A stretch of DNA of 64,000 nucleotides from Ralstonia soli (GCF_023955655.1 NZ_JAMXHT010000002.1:124001-188000); one strand, 5' to 3'; positions 26,241-35,469 are shown, counted from the stretch's first letter. The notes: generated from the letters alone by a model not told the origin. Made by a program: numbers and translations.

Positions 26241-26969
26241 ATGGTCACGAATCGGTCGGACTTGCACGTCAATCACTTGCTCTACACGTTGCCGCGTCAG
26301 GAATGGGAGGCGCTTTCACAATACTTCGAACTCGTTCGCCTGCGTGCGGGCGAGTTGCTGACTGATTCGGGTCAGCGCATCGTCCACGTCTACTTTCCGA
26401 CCACGTCCGTCGTGTCACTGCTGTCGTTGCTCGAAGATGGCGCGACCGTGGAGTTTGCGGAAGTCGGCAATGAAGGCCTGGTCGGCATTCCGGTGGTGAC
26501 CGGCGGCGAAACGATGCCGAGCCGCGTCGAGGTGCGCAGCCCCGGCTTCGCGTATCGCATTCCGGCGCGGGTACTGCGCTCCGAATTGAGCCACCTGCCC
26601 GCGCTGCAGCGCGTGACACTGCTCTACGTGCAGGCTGTGCTTACGCAGATCGCGCAGACGGCCGCCTGCAATCGCCATCACTCATTGAACGAGCAGCTTT
26701 GCCGCTGGCTGTTGCTCGCCATTGACCGCATGAGCTCCAACGAACTGGTGATCACGCAGCAGGTGATTGCCAATATGCTCGGCGTGCGCCGCGAAGGCGT
26801 GACCGAAGCAGCGGGCAAGCTGGAAGACCTGGGGCTGATCCACCACAGCCGGGGGCACATCACCGTGCTCGATCGCTCCGGCCTGGAGCGGCATTCCTGC
26901 GAGTGCTACAAGCTGGTCAAGCGCGAGTATGACCGCCTGCTGCCTGCGCTGGCCGAAGTCCACGTTTAA
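26241..26969 (+). CDS. Crp/Fnr family transcriptional regulator
   Basis: A 242-residue regulator starting MVTNRSDLHVNHLLYTLP, with GGGAGGGG upstream. An N-terminal cyclic-nucleotide-binding-like beta roll (LRAGELLTDSGQRIVHVYFPTTSVVSLLSLLEDG, VEFAEVGNEGLVGIPVVTGG) is followed by the dimer helix and a winged helix-turn-helix, ITQQVIANMLGVRREGVTEAAGKLEDLGLI. The recognition helix RREGVTEAA keeps an Arg/Glu pair as in Crp, which reads GTG half-sites. There is no Fnr-type cysteine cluster. It is the only DNA-binding regulator inside the EPS locus and is the best candidate to bind the GTG-8-CAC motifs. The effector is unknown. Confidence 0.9.
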   Translation: MVTNRSDLHVNHLLYTLPRQEWEALSQYFELVRLRAGELLTDSGQRIVHVYFPTTSVVSLLSLLEDGATVEFAEVGNEGLVGIPVVTGGETMPSRVEVRSPGFAYRIPARVLRSELSHLPALQRVTLLYVQAVLTQIAQTAACNRHHSLNEQLCRWLLLAIDRMSSNELVITQQVIANMLGVRREGVTEAAGKLEDLGLIHHSRGHITVLDRSGLERHSCECYKLVKREYDRLLPALAEVHV

Positions 26970-26990
26970 AGCGTTGTACGGGGAAGGGGT

Positions 26991-27021
26991 GAAGGCCGGT
27001 GTGCAATGCGCGCCGGCCTTC
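26991..27021 (+). terminator. Hairpin after the crp/fnr gene
   Basis: GAAGGCCGG (26991-26999) and CCGGCCTTC (27013-27021) form a perfect nine-pair stem with a 13-base loop, 22 bases after the stop codon. There is no strong T-run, but it sits between convergent genes and probably ends transcription from both sides. Confidence 0.55.
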
Positions 27022-27061
27022 TCCATTGAGCGGGCCGAGTGGGGCTCAGATGAAGTGCCAG

Positions 27062-28105
27062 TTAACCATGCACCGGATCCACGCTGCCGAACGTGTGCAG
27101 CAATCCATCGATGACCTCGTCGTAGGCGGCTTCCAGCGTGCCGAGCGTCTCCGTGCACAGGTCTGGCCGGCCACGAGCGACTGCGCGCGCCAGCCGGAAC
27201 TGCACCACCTTGGTCTCCGACGCGATCGTCGCTGCGCCGCTGGTGGCCGAGGCGGGCACGTGGTGCCCATGCTCGCCCAGCCACGTCAGGCAGTGGCCGA
27301 GCATCTCGAAATTGGCGCCGAGCTGGCGCGGGAGATTGAAACCATAGTGGTGGAAGTAGGCATCGCCGCGCACCAGAACATGGCTGACCTGGTCGCCAAA
27401 CACCTCCCGCCACCGAGACACCGGATTGCGCTGCGGACGCCGGCCCAGATGCCGGCGCATCTGCGACACCACCGCATCCGACAGGGCCACACCCTGCAGC
27501 GGCGGTCGCACGCGCTTGGCGCATTCGGCATACGGGAACAGCAGATCGCCGTTGTCGCGCAACGCCGGCTCGAGCCGCATGAGCCCGCGATAGTCCTCGC
27601 CGTCGACCGTGTAGTAACCGACGCTGTGGTAGTACGACAGCCGTTGCGCCGCTGTGTCGATGCGGTCGATCGCGATCGTGGTCTTGACGTGTCCGCGCCG
27701 GTAGGCCGTGGCCCGCGTATCGGGCAGGTAATAGCTGTCCACTTCGACCAGCACGGTATGGCCGCGTCCGACCTGTTCGGCGACATGCGCTTCGAGCGTG
27801 TCGTAGACGGCCATCTCCTGGACGATGGTGCCGTAGAGCTGTTCGATGTCGGCCTGCGGATACTTGAAGAACGTGAAGTGGTCGCCCTCGAAATCCTGTG
27901 TCACGGAGAAGGCCAGCGCCGCGCGCGGATCCAGCCCCCAGCCGTAGAGCAGTTCGATCCACAGATCCATGTAGCAGTTGGTCTCTTGCCAGATCGCTTC
28001 TTCGCCGTGCAGTTCGCCCGGCCGAGCGCCAGTGGCGATGGCCAGGGCAGCCGATCCGCCACCGCCGGTGAGCGTGCCCAGCACAGATTCAGTACCCCGC
28101 TCCAT
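27062..28105 (-). CDS. DUF1839 family protein, copy 2
   Basis: A 347-residue protein starting MERGTESVLG, with GGAG eight bases upstream; an in-frame start 24 bases earlier is less likely. It shares the copy 1 blocks: DLWIELLYGW, FSVTQDFEGDHFT, LVEVDSYYLPDT (Asp123, Pro128), then His139, SYYHSVGYYT and RQLGANFEMLG. Here the TNCYMDLW block keeps Cys44. By resemblance to BtrH-type proteins, Cys44, His139 and Asp123 could form the machinery for aminoacyl transfer from a carrier protein; this is inference. It is convergent with the Crp/Fnr gene and divergent from manC, so it is expressed separately from the carrier-protein operon. Confidence 0.85.
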   Translation of the reverse strand: MERGTESVLGTLTGGGGSAALAIATGARPGELHGEEAIWQETNCYMDLWIELLYGWGLDPRAALAFSVTQDFEGDHFTFFKYPQADIEQLYGTIVQEMAVYDTLEAHVAEQVGRGHTVLVEVDSYYLPDTRATAYRRGHVKTTIAIDRIDTAAQRLSYYHSVGYYTVDGEDYRGLMRLEPALRDNGDLLFPYAECAKRVRPPLQGVALSDAVVSQMRRHLGRRPQRNPVSRWREVFGDQVSHVLVRGDAYFHHYGFNLPRQLGANFEMLGHCLTWLGEHGHHVPASATSGAATIASETKVVQFRLARAVARGRPDLCTETLGTLEAAYDEVIDGLLHTFGSVDPVHG

Positions 28106-28134
28106 GTTGTTTCTCCGCAAGATTCGCACGCCTG

Positions 28135-28158
28135 CCGTTCACGGCGCGTCGTGAACGG
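28135..28158. promoter_or_regulatory. Perfect 9-bp inverted repeat in the DUF1839/manC divergent gap
   Basis: CCGTTCACG (28135-28143) and CGTGAACGG (28150-28158) are perfect inverted repeats around a six-base spacer, 30 bases upstream of the DUF1839 copy 2 start. It may be an operator or a leader hairpin. A loose match to the EPS motif (GTGCGGAATCGAAC) also lies in this 252-base gap near 28236. Confidence 0.45.
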
Positions 28159-28357
28159 TCCGGGCCCAGCCGTTGCTATTGAAGCCTCCCCGCGCCGCGT
28201 TCATCGGTACGGTGGGCAACAGAAGCACCGCGCCGGCAAGCATGTGCGGAATCGAACAGATGGCTGTTTGGGCACGTTCATACACTGGCGCGTACCAGCC
28301 GGGCATTTGTCCTGAATCGTCTTGCGGACGCATGTCTGCACAGTGGCAGGAGGCATG

Positions 28358-29929
28358 ATGAGAACACGGAGTCGGGAGAGGATCCTGCCGTCGATCACGG
28401 TGCGGGCGATGGCCAAGGACGCGCCGGTCGTCGCCAAGCCCGTTCGGACGATGCTGCAGCCCGTGATTCTTGCGGGCGGTTCCGGCACGCGGCTCTGGCC
28501 GTTGTCGCGCGAGCAATATCCCAAGCAATTGCTCAACCTGGTGGCGGACGACACGCTGTTGGAAGCTACGGCGCATCGCCTTGAAGGCGTGGCCGTCCGC
28601 ACGGGCCGCGCCGCCGCGCTGGAGGCGCCGCAGATCGTGGTGTGCGGCGAGGAACATCGCTTCATGGTGGCGGACATGCTCAAGCGCAAAGGCAAGCGCG
28701 CGCGCATCGTGTCTGAACCGTGCGGCCGCAATACGGCTCCGGCGCTGACCGTGGCGGCGCTGCACGCGCTGGCCTGCGCAGGCCCGTGCGACGACGCAGT
28801 TCTGGTCGCCACGCCGGCCGACCACAGCGTGGCCGATACCGAAGCCTTCCGGGAGGCCATTGCCACGGCGGTGCAGCACGCCGAGCGCGGGGCGATCGTC
28901 ACGCTTGGCGTGCGGCCCACCGTGCCCGAAACCGGTTTCGGCTACATCCGCGCGGCCGAGCCCGTGTACCCCGGCGGCTTCGTCATCGATCGCTTTGTCG
29001 AAAAACCGCATCTGGAACTGGCCCGCCACTATGTGGATTGCGGTGAGTACTGGTGGAACTGCGGCATCTTCGTGGTGCTCGCATCGGTGTGGCTCAAGGC
29101 CGTGAGCCAGTTGCAGCCCGAGATCTACAAGCAATGCCGCGCCGCCTACGAGGCCGGGGAGGCAACAGAGGCCACCGGCCAGGGCGAGGTGTATCGGGTC
29201 GGGCGCGAGGCGTTCGATGCATGCCCGTCCGATTCGATCGACTACGCGGTGATGGAAAAGCTCGACGCGCTGACCGGCAATCGGGGCATCCAGGGCATGC
29301 TCGTGCCGCTTGATGCCGGGTGGTCTGACGTCGGCTCGTGGGCGGCCATCTGGGATATCGCGGTGAAGGACAACGCCGGCAACGCCGGACGCGGCCGCGT
29401 GCTCTTCGATGGCGCGACGTCGTGCCTGGCCCACTCGGAAGGCCGGCTGATTGCGTGCGTTGGTGTGCAGGACGTGGTGGTGGTGGAGACAGCCGATGCG
29501 GTGCTCGTGGTCGACAAGGCCCATGTGCAGGACGTGAAGAACGTCGTGCAGCGCCTGCGCTCCGAGCACGGCGCGGAGGTGGTCAACCATCGCAAGGTGC
29601 ATCGCCCTTGGGGCTGCTACGACTCGATCGACCACGGAGACCGCTTCCAGGTCAAACGCATCATCGTCGAGCCGGGTGCGAGCCTGTCGCTGCAGATGCA
29701 CTACCACCGCGCCGAGCACTGGGTCGTGGTGCGCGGCACCGCGCGGGTGACCTGCGGTGAGACCGTCAGCATCCTGACGGAGAACCAGTCGACCTACATC
29801 CCGATCGGGACGCTGCATCGGCTGGAGAACCCGGGCAAGACGCCGCTGGAGATCATCGAAGTGCAATCGGGCTCGTACCTGTGCGAAGACGACATCGTCA
29901 GGTTTGAAGACAACTACGGGCGCAAGTAG
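28358..29929 (+). CDS. manC: Mannose-1-phosphate guanylyltransferase / mannose-6-phosphate isomerase
   Basis: A 523-residue bifunctional enzyme that supplies GDP-mannose. The nucleotidyltransferase signature is ILAGGSGTRLWPLSREQYPKQ, with PADH, RFVEKP and DAGWSDVGSW further on. The C-terminal cupin half (RPWGCYDSIDHGDRFQVKRI, SLQMHYHRAEHWVVV) is the type II phosphomannose isomerase domain. The start was placed at the second of two adjacent ATG codons because AGGAGG is too close to the first; Met at 28409 is another option. GDP-mannose feeds mannosyltransferases and, through Gmd and Fcl at 60.8-63.0 kb, GDP-fucose. Confidence 0.92.
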   Translation: MRTRSRERILPSITVRAMAKDAPVVAKPVRTMLQPVILAGGSGTRLWPLSREQYPKQLLNLVADDTLLEATAHRLEGVAVRTGRAAALEAPQIVVCGEEHRFMVADMLKRKGKRARIVSEPCGRNTAPALTVAALHALACAGPCDDAVLVATPADHSVADTEAFREAIATAVQHAERGAIVTLGVRPTVPETGFGYIRAAEPVYPGGFVIDRFVEKPHLELARHYVDCGEYWWNCGIFVVLASVWLKAVSQLQPEIYKQCRAAYEAGEATEATGQGEVYRVGREAFDACPSDSIDYAVMEKLDALTGNRGIQGMLVPLDAGWSDVGSWAAIWDIAVKDNAGNAGRGRVLFDGATSCLAHSEGRLIACVGVQDVVVVETADAVLVVDKAHVQDVKNVVQRLRSEHGAEVVNHRKVHRPWGCYDSIDHGDRFQVKRIIVEPGASLSLQMHYHRAEHWVVVRGTARVTCGETVSILTENQSTYIPIGTLHRLENPGKTPLEIIEVQSGSYLCEDDIVRFEDNYGRK

Positions 29930-29971
29930 ACCCCAATGGGGAAGTGCTGGCTGAGGGAAAAGGGGGACGTG

Positions 29972-32368
29972 GTGAACAACATGTTCTTTGCAGGAGCCGG
30001 GGGCGCCGCGCACATGATGCCCTCGGCCAGTGGTACGCGGCGCGCATTGCTGGATCACGCAGGTTGGATCATTGGCGCTGGCGTGGCCGGAGCTGTCATT
30101 GCGTGGCTCGTCGCCATCGGCCGGCCCGAGGTCTACAGCGCCAGCGCGTTGGTTCAGGTGCTTCAGCCGGGCGAGAGCGGTGCGCAACGTGTCGCAGCTT
30201 TGGCCTCGCCGGCAGGCAATGCGTCGCCAGCCGTGTCGATCGATACGGGCATGCTGCGCAGCCGCGCGGTGGTGGCGCCTGTGGTGGAGCGGTTGCATCT
30301 CGACATCAGTGCCGTACCGGTGCGGGCGCCGTTTCTGGGGGCGATGGCCGCGCGCTTCGCCACACCCGGGAGGCTCGCGGGTCCGTGGCCTGCCAGCCTG
30401 GGTTATGCCTGGGGCGGCGAGCAGATCGCCGTGGAAAGACTGACCGTGCCGGCACGCCTGATCAACGTACCGCTCACACTCGAGGTGTTGCCCGGCAACG
30501 CCTATCGCATCGAGGATCAGGACAGGCCGCTTCTGGAAGGCGTAGTGGGCACCAAGGCAGAGTCCAACGGTATCAGCATGCTTGTGGCGCGCATCGACGC
30601 GCGTCCCGGCACACGGTTCACGGTGACCCGCCATGACCTGCTGCAGACCGTCGACTCGGTGGCCGACACATTGCGCATCGACACAGGGAGCAAGAACACC
30701 GGTACGGTGGGCATTGCGTGGGTGGGCCCGGACGCCGCGGTGGCGGCCGCGCTGGTCAATGGCATCACGCAGTCCTTCATCGACGCCCAGGCCGCACAAC
30801 GGCGAGACGACACAGCCGCGACACAGGCCTATCTTTTGAGCGAGATGCCGCGCGTGAAGGCCGAACTGGAGCGTGCCGAAGCTGCGCTCACGCGTTACCG
30901 CTCGCATAGCGGATCGATGCAACCGAGCCAGGATGCGCAGTCGTACCTGACCGGCAGCATGGACTACCAGCGCCAGATCGCATTGCTCAAACTGGAGCGC
31001 ACCAAGCTGCTGCAGCGCTTCACCGAAGAGGCCAACGAGGTCAAGACGGTTGATAGCCAGATCCAACAGATGATCCGCGAGCGCCGCGACATGGATGCGC
31101 GCCTGCAGAGCATGCCGGCAACGGAGCGGGAGTCGGTCGCGTTGACGCGCGACGTCAAGGTCGCCGAAGACATGTACATGACCCTGCGCAACAAGGCCGA
31201 GCAGCTTTCGCTGTCGCAGCTCGACCGCACCGGGCAGGTGCGCGTGCTGGATGCCGCACTGGTGCCTGTGCAGCCAGTGGGCATGGGCCCGTGGCCGATG
31301 ACATCCGGCGGTGGGCTGATCGGGATCTGCCTGGCGATGGCCTGCATCACCGTGCGTCAGCGCATGAAGCCGACGCTGGATACCGTCAACGATGCGGAAC
31401 TGCGGCTTGGGTTGCCGATGCTCGGCGACGTCGTCTTCAGCCAGGAGCAGGCGGAACTGGAGCGCCTGGTGGATGCGCGGCAGCACTCGGTGTACGGCCA
31501 ACTGAATGCGGCGGGCTTGCTGGAGCGCCCCGGCCCTGGTCACGCGGTGGTTACCCATGGCGAACGGGCCGGAAGCAACGAACAGGATCCCGACAGTGCA
31601 GAGCGCCTGCTGCGGCTCGGGCTGCACGATCAGTTCCTGCTCGCGCGCAACGCGCCTCATTCGATGGCGGTGGAGGAGTTGCGTAGCGTGCGTGCGGCGT
31701 TGCACTTCACGTTGCGCGGGACGCGGGACAAGGTGCTGGCCATCACCAGCCCGACGGCGGGCGCCGGCAAGACGTTCGTTTCGGTGAACCTGGCCGTGCT
31801 GTTTGCCGAGGCAGGCCAGCGCGTGCTGCTGGTGGATGCCGATCTGCGCAGGGGCAAGGTGGCGAGCTGGTTCGACCTGCCGGCTGATGTGGGGCTGGCC
31901 GAGGTCCTGGCCGGTCATGCGCCCCTGTCGGAGGCCATGCAGCCCACCGTCGTCCCCGGCCTGTCGGTGCTGCCGGCTGGCACGCACCCGACCAACCCTT
32001 CCGAGCTGCTGATGCACCCGGCCATGGAGGCCTGCATGCAGGCATGCAAGGAGCGTTTCGATCTGGTGCTGTTCGATACGTCTCCGGTACTGGCCGTGGC
32101 CGACGCGACGTTCGTGGCCAACCTGGCAGGCGCAACCTTGCTGGTGCTGCGTGCGGATACCACGCTGCCGGCGCAGGTGGACGAAACACTCAAGCGCCTG
32201 GGCCGGGCCGACGCGCGCATGCTGGGCGGCATTCTCAATGGCGTGCGGCCCAGACGCAGCAATCAGGCGGACTATCGCAACATGAATCCGTATCTGGGCA
32301 TGCCGCTGGCAGCCACCCCGGTGCCGAGGCTCGAACGTACCGTGGCTGCCGAGAGCGGCCACGCATAG
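29972..32368 (+). CDS. Wzc-type polysaccharide co-polymerase / tyrosine autokinase, copy 1
   Basis: An inner-membrane protein of about 798 residues. It has an N-terminal membrane helix (WIIGAGVAGAVIAWLVAIG), a Wzz-type periplasmic domain with long coiled coils, a second helix near VGMGPWPMTSGGGLIGICLAMA, and a cytoplasmic BY-kinase domain with Walker A TSPTAGAGKT and Walker A' VLLVDADLRRGK. The C-terminal tail after NGVRPRRSNQ holds only two Tyr, unlike the Tyr-rich tail of copy 2. It regulates EPS chain length and export. The start is uncertain: a GTG at 29972 has AGGGGG five bases upstream; ATG codons at 29936 and 29981 are alternatives. Follows manC closely. Confidence 0.88.
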   Translation: MNNMFFAGAGGAAHMMPSASGTRRALLDHAGWIIGAGVAGAVIAWLVAIGRPEVYSASALVQVLQPGESGAQRVAALASPAGNASPAVSIDTGMLRSRAVVAPVVERLHLDISAVPVRAPFLGAMAARFATPGRLAGPWPASLGYAWGGEQIAVERLTVPARLINVPLTLEVLPGNAYRIEDQDRPLLEGVVGTKAESNGISMLVARIDARPGTRFTVTRHDLLQTVDSVADTLRIDTGSKNTGTVGIAWVGPDAAVAAALVNGITQSFIDAQAAQRRDDTAATQAYLLSEMPRVKAELERAEAALTRYRSHSGSMQPSQDAQSYLTGSMDYQRQIALLKLERTKLLQRFTEEANEVKTVDSQIQQMIRERRDMDARLQSMPATERESVALTRDVKVAEDMYMTLRNKAEQLSLSQLDRTGQVRVLDAALVPVQPVGMGPWPMTSGGGLIGICLAMACITVRQRMKPTLDTVNDAELRLGLPMLGDVVFSQEQAELERLVDARQHSVYGQLNAAGLLERPGPGHAVVTHGERAGSNEQDPDSAERLLRLGLHDQFLLARNAPHSMAVEELRSVRAALHFTLRGTRDKVLAITSPTAGAGKTFVSVNLAVLFAEAGQRVLLVDADLRRGKVASWFDLPADVGLAEVLAGHAPLSEAMQPTVVPGLSVLPAGTHPTNPSELLMHPAMEACMQACKERFDLVLFDTSPVLAVADATFVANLAGATLLVLRADTTLPAQVDETLKRLGRADARMLGGILNGVRPRRSNQADYRNMNPYLGMPLAATPVPRLERTVAAESGHA

Positions 32369-32383
32369 ATCCTGGGTGTACCC

Positions 32384-32408
32384 GCCCGCGCCTCGCGTTT
32401 GCGCGGGC
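32384..32408 (+). other. Strong hairpin between wzc copy 1 and the hydrolase gene
   Basis: GCCCGCGC (32384-32391) and GCGCGGGC (32401-32408) form an eight-pair GC stem with a nine-base loop. No T-run follows, so it is more likely an attenuating or RNA-stabilising hairpin than an intrinsic terminator. Confidence 0.45.
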
Positions 32409-32474
32409 AAAGCAGCACTTGGGACGCACGGTATGGGCGCCGTGCCCCGTTTCCATCCCACCGGAGACGCCAAC

Positions 32475-34316
32475 ATGAAGCGGCTGATGTTCGACGGATG
32501 CGCGGGCTGGCTGCACGAGGCGGCCGGCAAGTCCGGGGCCACCGGCGTGGTTCTGTGCGCTGCGCATATGCATGAAGCGATGTGGACGCACCGCGGCATG
32601 CGTCATCTGGCGGACGACCTTGCCGCGGCGGACGTTCCTGTGTTGCGCTTCGACTACTACGGCACCGGCGATTCCGCCGGGGATGGTGGCGAACCCGATT
32701 TCGTGCCGCGCGCCGTGCAGAGCATGGTGACAGCCGCGGCGCAACTGCGCGCACTCACCGGCGTGGAGAACGTAGTGCTGTGCGGATTGCGCCTGGGCGC
32801 GTCGCTGGCCGTATTGGCATCCGAAGCCATGATTGCGGGCGCCGGCAAACCGCCTGCTGCGCTGGTGCTGATGGCACCGGTTGTCAACGGGCGCGCCTAC
32901 CTGCGCGAACTGCGTGCGCTCGGTGCGTTCTACGAACCCGAAGATGGCGCCGGGCTTGCCAGCACACCGCAACCGCCGGCAGCTGAAGTCGACGGTCTGG
33001 AGATCCTGTCGTATCGGCTTTCTGCAGAGGCCATGCAAGAGATCGGCGCACTGCGCCTGGACCGGCGGCCCGGCATTCCTGCGCCGCGCATCTTGCTGCT
33101 GGATGACATGTCCGGCAGCACATCCGCCGTGGCATCGCTCGCGCGGCATTACCAGCAGGCGGGCGCCCGTGTGGACGTCGTGGAGTTTCTCGACAGCCGA
33201 TTGATGATGAAATCGCCTGAAGTGTCGGCGGTACCCGAGGCGTCGTGGCGTCGGATCGTCGAGTGGCTGGCGCCGGACTCTGCCGTGACGTTCGCGGTGC
33301 CTCGGCCGGCTGAAAAGCGCGACACCGCATTCGAGGTGGACGGCGTGATCGAGCATTCGCTCTGGATCGACGATGGCCGGCAGTTTGGCGTGCTCTGCGT
33401 GCCCATGGGCCAGTCACCGCGAGCGATCGTGATCTTCCCGAACACGGGCGGCAGCCACCACGTGGGGGATGGACGCGCCTTCGTGCTGCTTTCGCGCACG
33501 CTGGCCAGGCGCGGATTCGCCGCACTGAGGCTCGACGTTTCAACACTCGGCGACAGCCCTGGCGCAGCGCGCGAGATGGCGGTGTCGCGCGCCTATGCGC
33601 TTCACCCGCGCGCTGACGTGAGCGCGGTGGTGGACTGGACGCGTGCGCGAGGCTATGCCCGCATCGTCATGGCGGGTGTCTGCTCGGGCGCCTATCTGAG
33701 CCTGCAAGCCGCGCTGGCAAACGAGCATGTGACGGGCGTTGTCATGGCCAATGCACTGAAATACCTGTGGCGTGACCAGGACGAGACGGCCTGTCACGCC
33801 TCCCCTCAACGGCTGCGCGATTACCTGTACGCCGCAGGCAACCTGCGCAATTGGCAGCGGCTCCTGCGCGGGGAGTTTCCGGTGAAGGCGATTGTCAACA
33901 CCCTGGCGCGGGCTGCACATGGTGCCGCGCGCAAGCTCGCCGGAGGGGGGCACGGCCAGCAGCCGACCGCGTCGGACGACGTCGAGCGGGAATATGCGCG
34001 CGGCGCAATGACGAAGCTGAGCCGGCGCCGGGTGCAACTGGACCTGCTCTATGGTGTCGGTGATCCTGGCCTGGCGTTGGCGGGCCGCTGCTTTGGCGAC
34101 GATTTCTCGCAGTTGCGCGACCTGCCGGGCATCAGTGCGCACCGCTGCGCAAACCTTGACCACGCCATGATTCTGCGGTCGAGTTGCGACACGTTCCTGG
34201 CGTTTCTTGTGCAGAACCTGCGGCGCCAGTTGGTGCCTGCCGATGCTGCAAGCGCGCAGGCGGTGGCGGGGGCAGAGCCTGCCGCATCGGCTTCACCGGC
34301 CACGGCAGCACGCTAA
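32475..34316 (+). CDS. Tandem alpha/beta-hydrolase protein (EPS-associated)
   Basis: A 613-residue protein made of two alpha/beta-hydrolase-like domains in a row, split near residue 285. Domain 1 has FDYYGTGDSAG and GLRLGASLAVL; the nucleophile elbow is GLRLG, with Arg106 in place of Ser. Domain 2 has DVSTLGDSPG and AGVCSGAYLSL, with Cys403 at the nucleophile position, as in dienelactone-hydrolase-like enzymes. Domain 1 resembles the exosortase/EPS-associated hydrolases, which often carry this elbow change. GGAGA precedes the ATG. It may deacylate or transfer acyl groups on the polysaccharide or its precursors; the substrate is unknown. Confidence 0.75.
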   Translation: MKRLMFDGCAGWLHEAAGKSGATGVVLCAAHMHEAMWTHRGMRHLADDLAAADVPVLRFDYYGTGDSAGDGGEPDFVPRAVQSMVTAAAQLRALTGVENVVLCGLRLGASLAVLASEAMIAGAGKPPAALVLMAPVVNGRAYLRELRALGAFYEPEDGAGLASTPQPPAAEVDGLEILSYRLSAEAMQEIGALRLDRRPGIPAPRILLLDDMSGSTSAVASLARHYQQAGARVDVVEFLDSRLMMKSPEVSAVPEASWRRIVEWLAPDSAVTFAVPRPAEKRDTAFEVDGVIEHSLWIDDGRQFGVLCVPMGQSPRAIVIFPNTGGSHHVGDGRAFVLLSRTLARRGFAALRLDVSTLGDSPGAAREMAVSRAYALHPRADVSAVVDWTRARGYARIVMAGVCSGAYLSLQAALANEHVTGVVMANALKYLWRDQDETACHASPQRLRDYLYAAGNLRNWQRLLRGEFPVKAIVNTLARAAHGAARKLAGGGHGQQPTASDDVEREYARGAMTKLSRRRVQLDLLYGVGDPGLALAGRCFGDDFSQLRDLPGISAHRCANLDHAMILRSSCDTFLAFLVQNLRRQLVPADAASAQAVAGAEPAASASPATAAR

Positions 34317-35254
34317 CGGATCTCCAGCACGAGGTCTCCTCGGGCGTGGCCGGGCTCCACCTCACTTAGCGCATAGGTGTAGCCGTCGGACAGTGCGAAT
34401 GCCGCCAGCTTCAGAAGCCGAGGCCAGCGGTCGCCATAGTGCTTGTGCAGCCGGATCTTCCATAGCGCGGCCCGGTCTGCCAGCGGTGCCAGCAGCCGCG
34501 CTATATCGAGTTGCTCGTTCCAGCATTCGAACACGATCATGGTGCGAACATCGCGCGGGAGCGTGCGAGCGATCGCGTTGATGATCACCGGCTCATAGCC
34601 CTCCACATCAATCTTGATTACCCCTGACGTGCACCCGGATGCCTTCAGGCGCTCAAACAGCCGGTTCAGCGTTTCACATGCATCGTTGATCTGGATATCG
34701 ACTTGCAGATAGCGGCGTGGATCGAACTCGCTGAAGCCGTCCTTGGCGGCCAACACTTCGTCGGGGTAGCTGTTGTGCGCATCATGCACGAATGCGCCGC
34801 CCCAGTTGTGGCGCGGCACGAAGAGTGTGCGGCGCTCGGTGGCATTGCCCAGGCCGTATGGGTGCAGGTGATAGTCGCATCCCGCCAGAGAAATCCGCGC
34901 ATTCACCTGCAGGATCGAAAAGCAGTCGGGGTTCGGCTCGAACATGTGGACCTGGCGGAAACGTTGCCCGGACTGACACGACGTCAGGCCGATGTTGGCA
35001 CCGATGTCGATCAGGAAATCGCCGTAGCCAGAGTCGGCAAAATGCTCGATGAAGCGGCGGATGTGCGGTTCATGCACACCGGTCACTTGCGGCGCAACCG
35101 AGATCAAGTCCGAGCCGCGCAGGAACAGATTCTGGCTGTGCTGGGTCAGCCTGCGGAACAGCGCGAAGCGGCATTCCTGCATCAGCAGGCTCAAGGGAGA
35201 TTGCCGGTACCTGTAGGAAGTTGTGGGCTCCGCCGGCATGGCTTCTCTTGGCAT
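34313..35254 (-). CDS. FkbM family methyltransferase
   Basis: A 313-residue SAM-dependent methyltransferase: FLIDIGANIGLTS (motif I), VHMFEPNPDCFSIL, then GVIKIDVEGYEPVIINA, the FkbM hallmark. These enzymes O-methylate hydroxyls, often on sugars. GGAG lies before the chosen ATG; a longer reading upstream lacks homology. It is on the opposite strand to its neighbours. Its stop overlaps that of the hydrolase gene (CTAA shared), and a 215-base gap with no recognised feature separates it from the divergent flippase gene. Confidence 0.85.
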   Translation of the reverse strand: MPREAMPAEPTTSYRYRQSPLSLLMQECRFALFRRLTQHSQNLFLRGSDLISVAPQVTGVHEPHIRRFIEHFADSGYGDFLIDIGANIGLTSCQSGQRFRQVHMFEPNPDCFSILQVNARISLAGCDYHLHPYGLGNATERRTLFVPRHNWGGAFVHDAHNSYPDEVLAAKDGFSEFDPRRYLQVDIQINDACETLNRLFERLKASGCTSGVIKIDVEGYEPVIINAIARTLPRDVRTMIVFECWNEQLDIARLLAPLADRAALWKIRLHKHYGDRWPRLLKLAAFALSDGYTYALSEVEPGHARGDLVLEIR

Positions 35255-35469
35255 CGCAACGTGCTCCTTGCGCACCCCGCGCGGGTAGGTGGTCCACGGT
35301 CGAGCGTGCCACGGCTGTGGCAGGAGACTCTGTGCACCAGCGCACGAAGCGTGGCCGGTGCGCTCCGGCATGTGACACAGCGAACAGATACCGGTTGTGC
35401 CGCCGCGCATGCTGTGTCCGAGGGCTGGTCCGCTGCGCGGGCCGGAATCCAACCAGATGAACCGGACCG

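Noticed and set aside
28139-32599. A very long open frame on the minus strand opposite manC and wzc copy 1 (1486 codons)
   Set aside because: It is antisense to two clear genes, has His/Arg/Gln-rich composition without any domain, and arises because GC-rich codon usage removes stops on the other strand.
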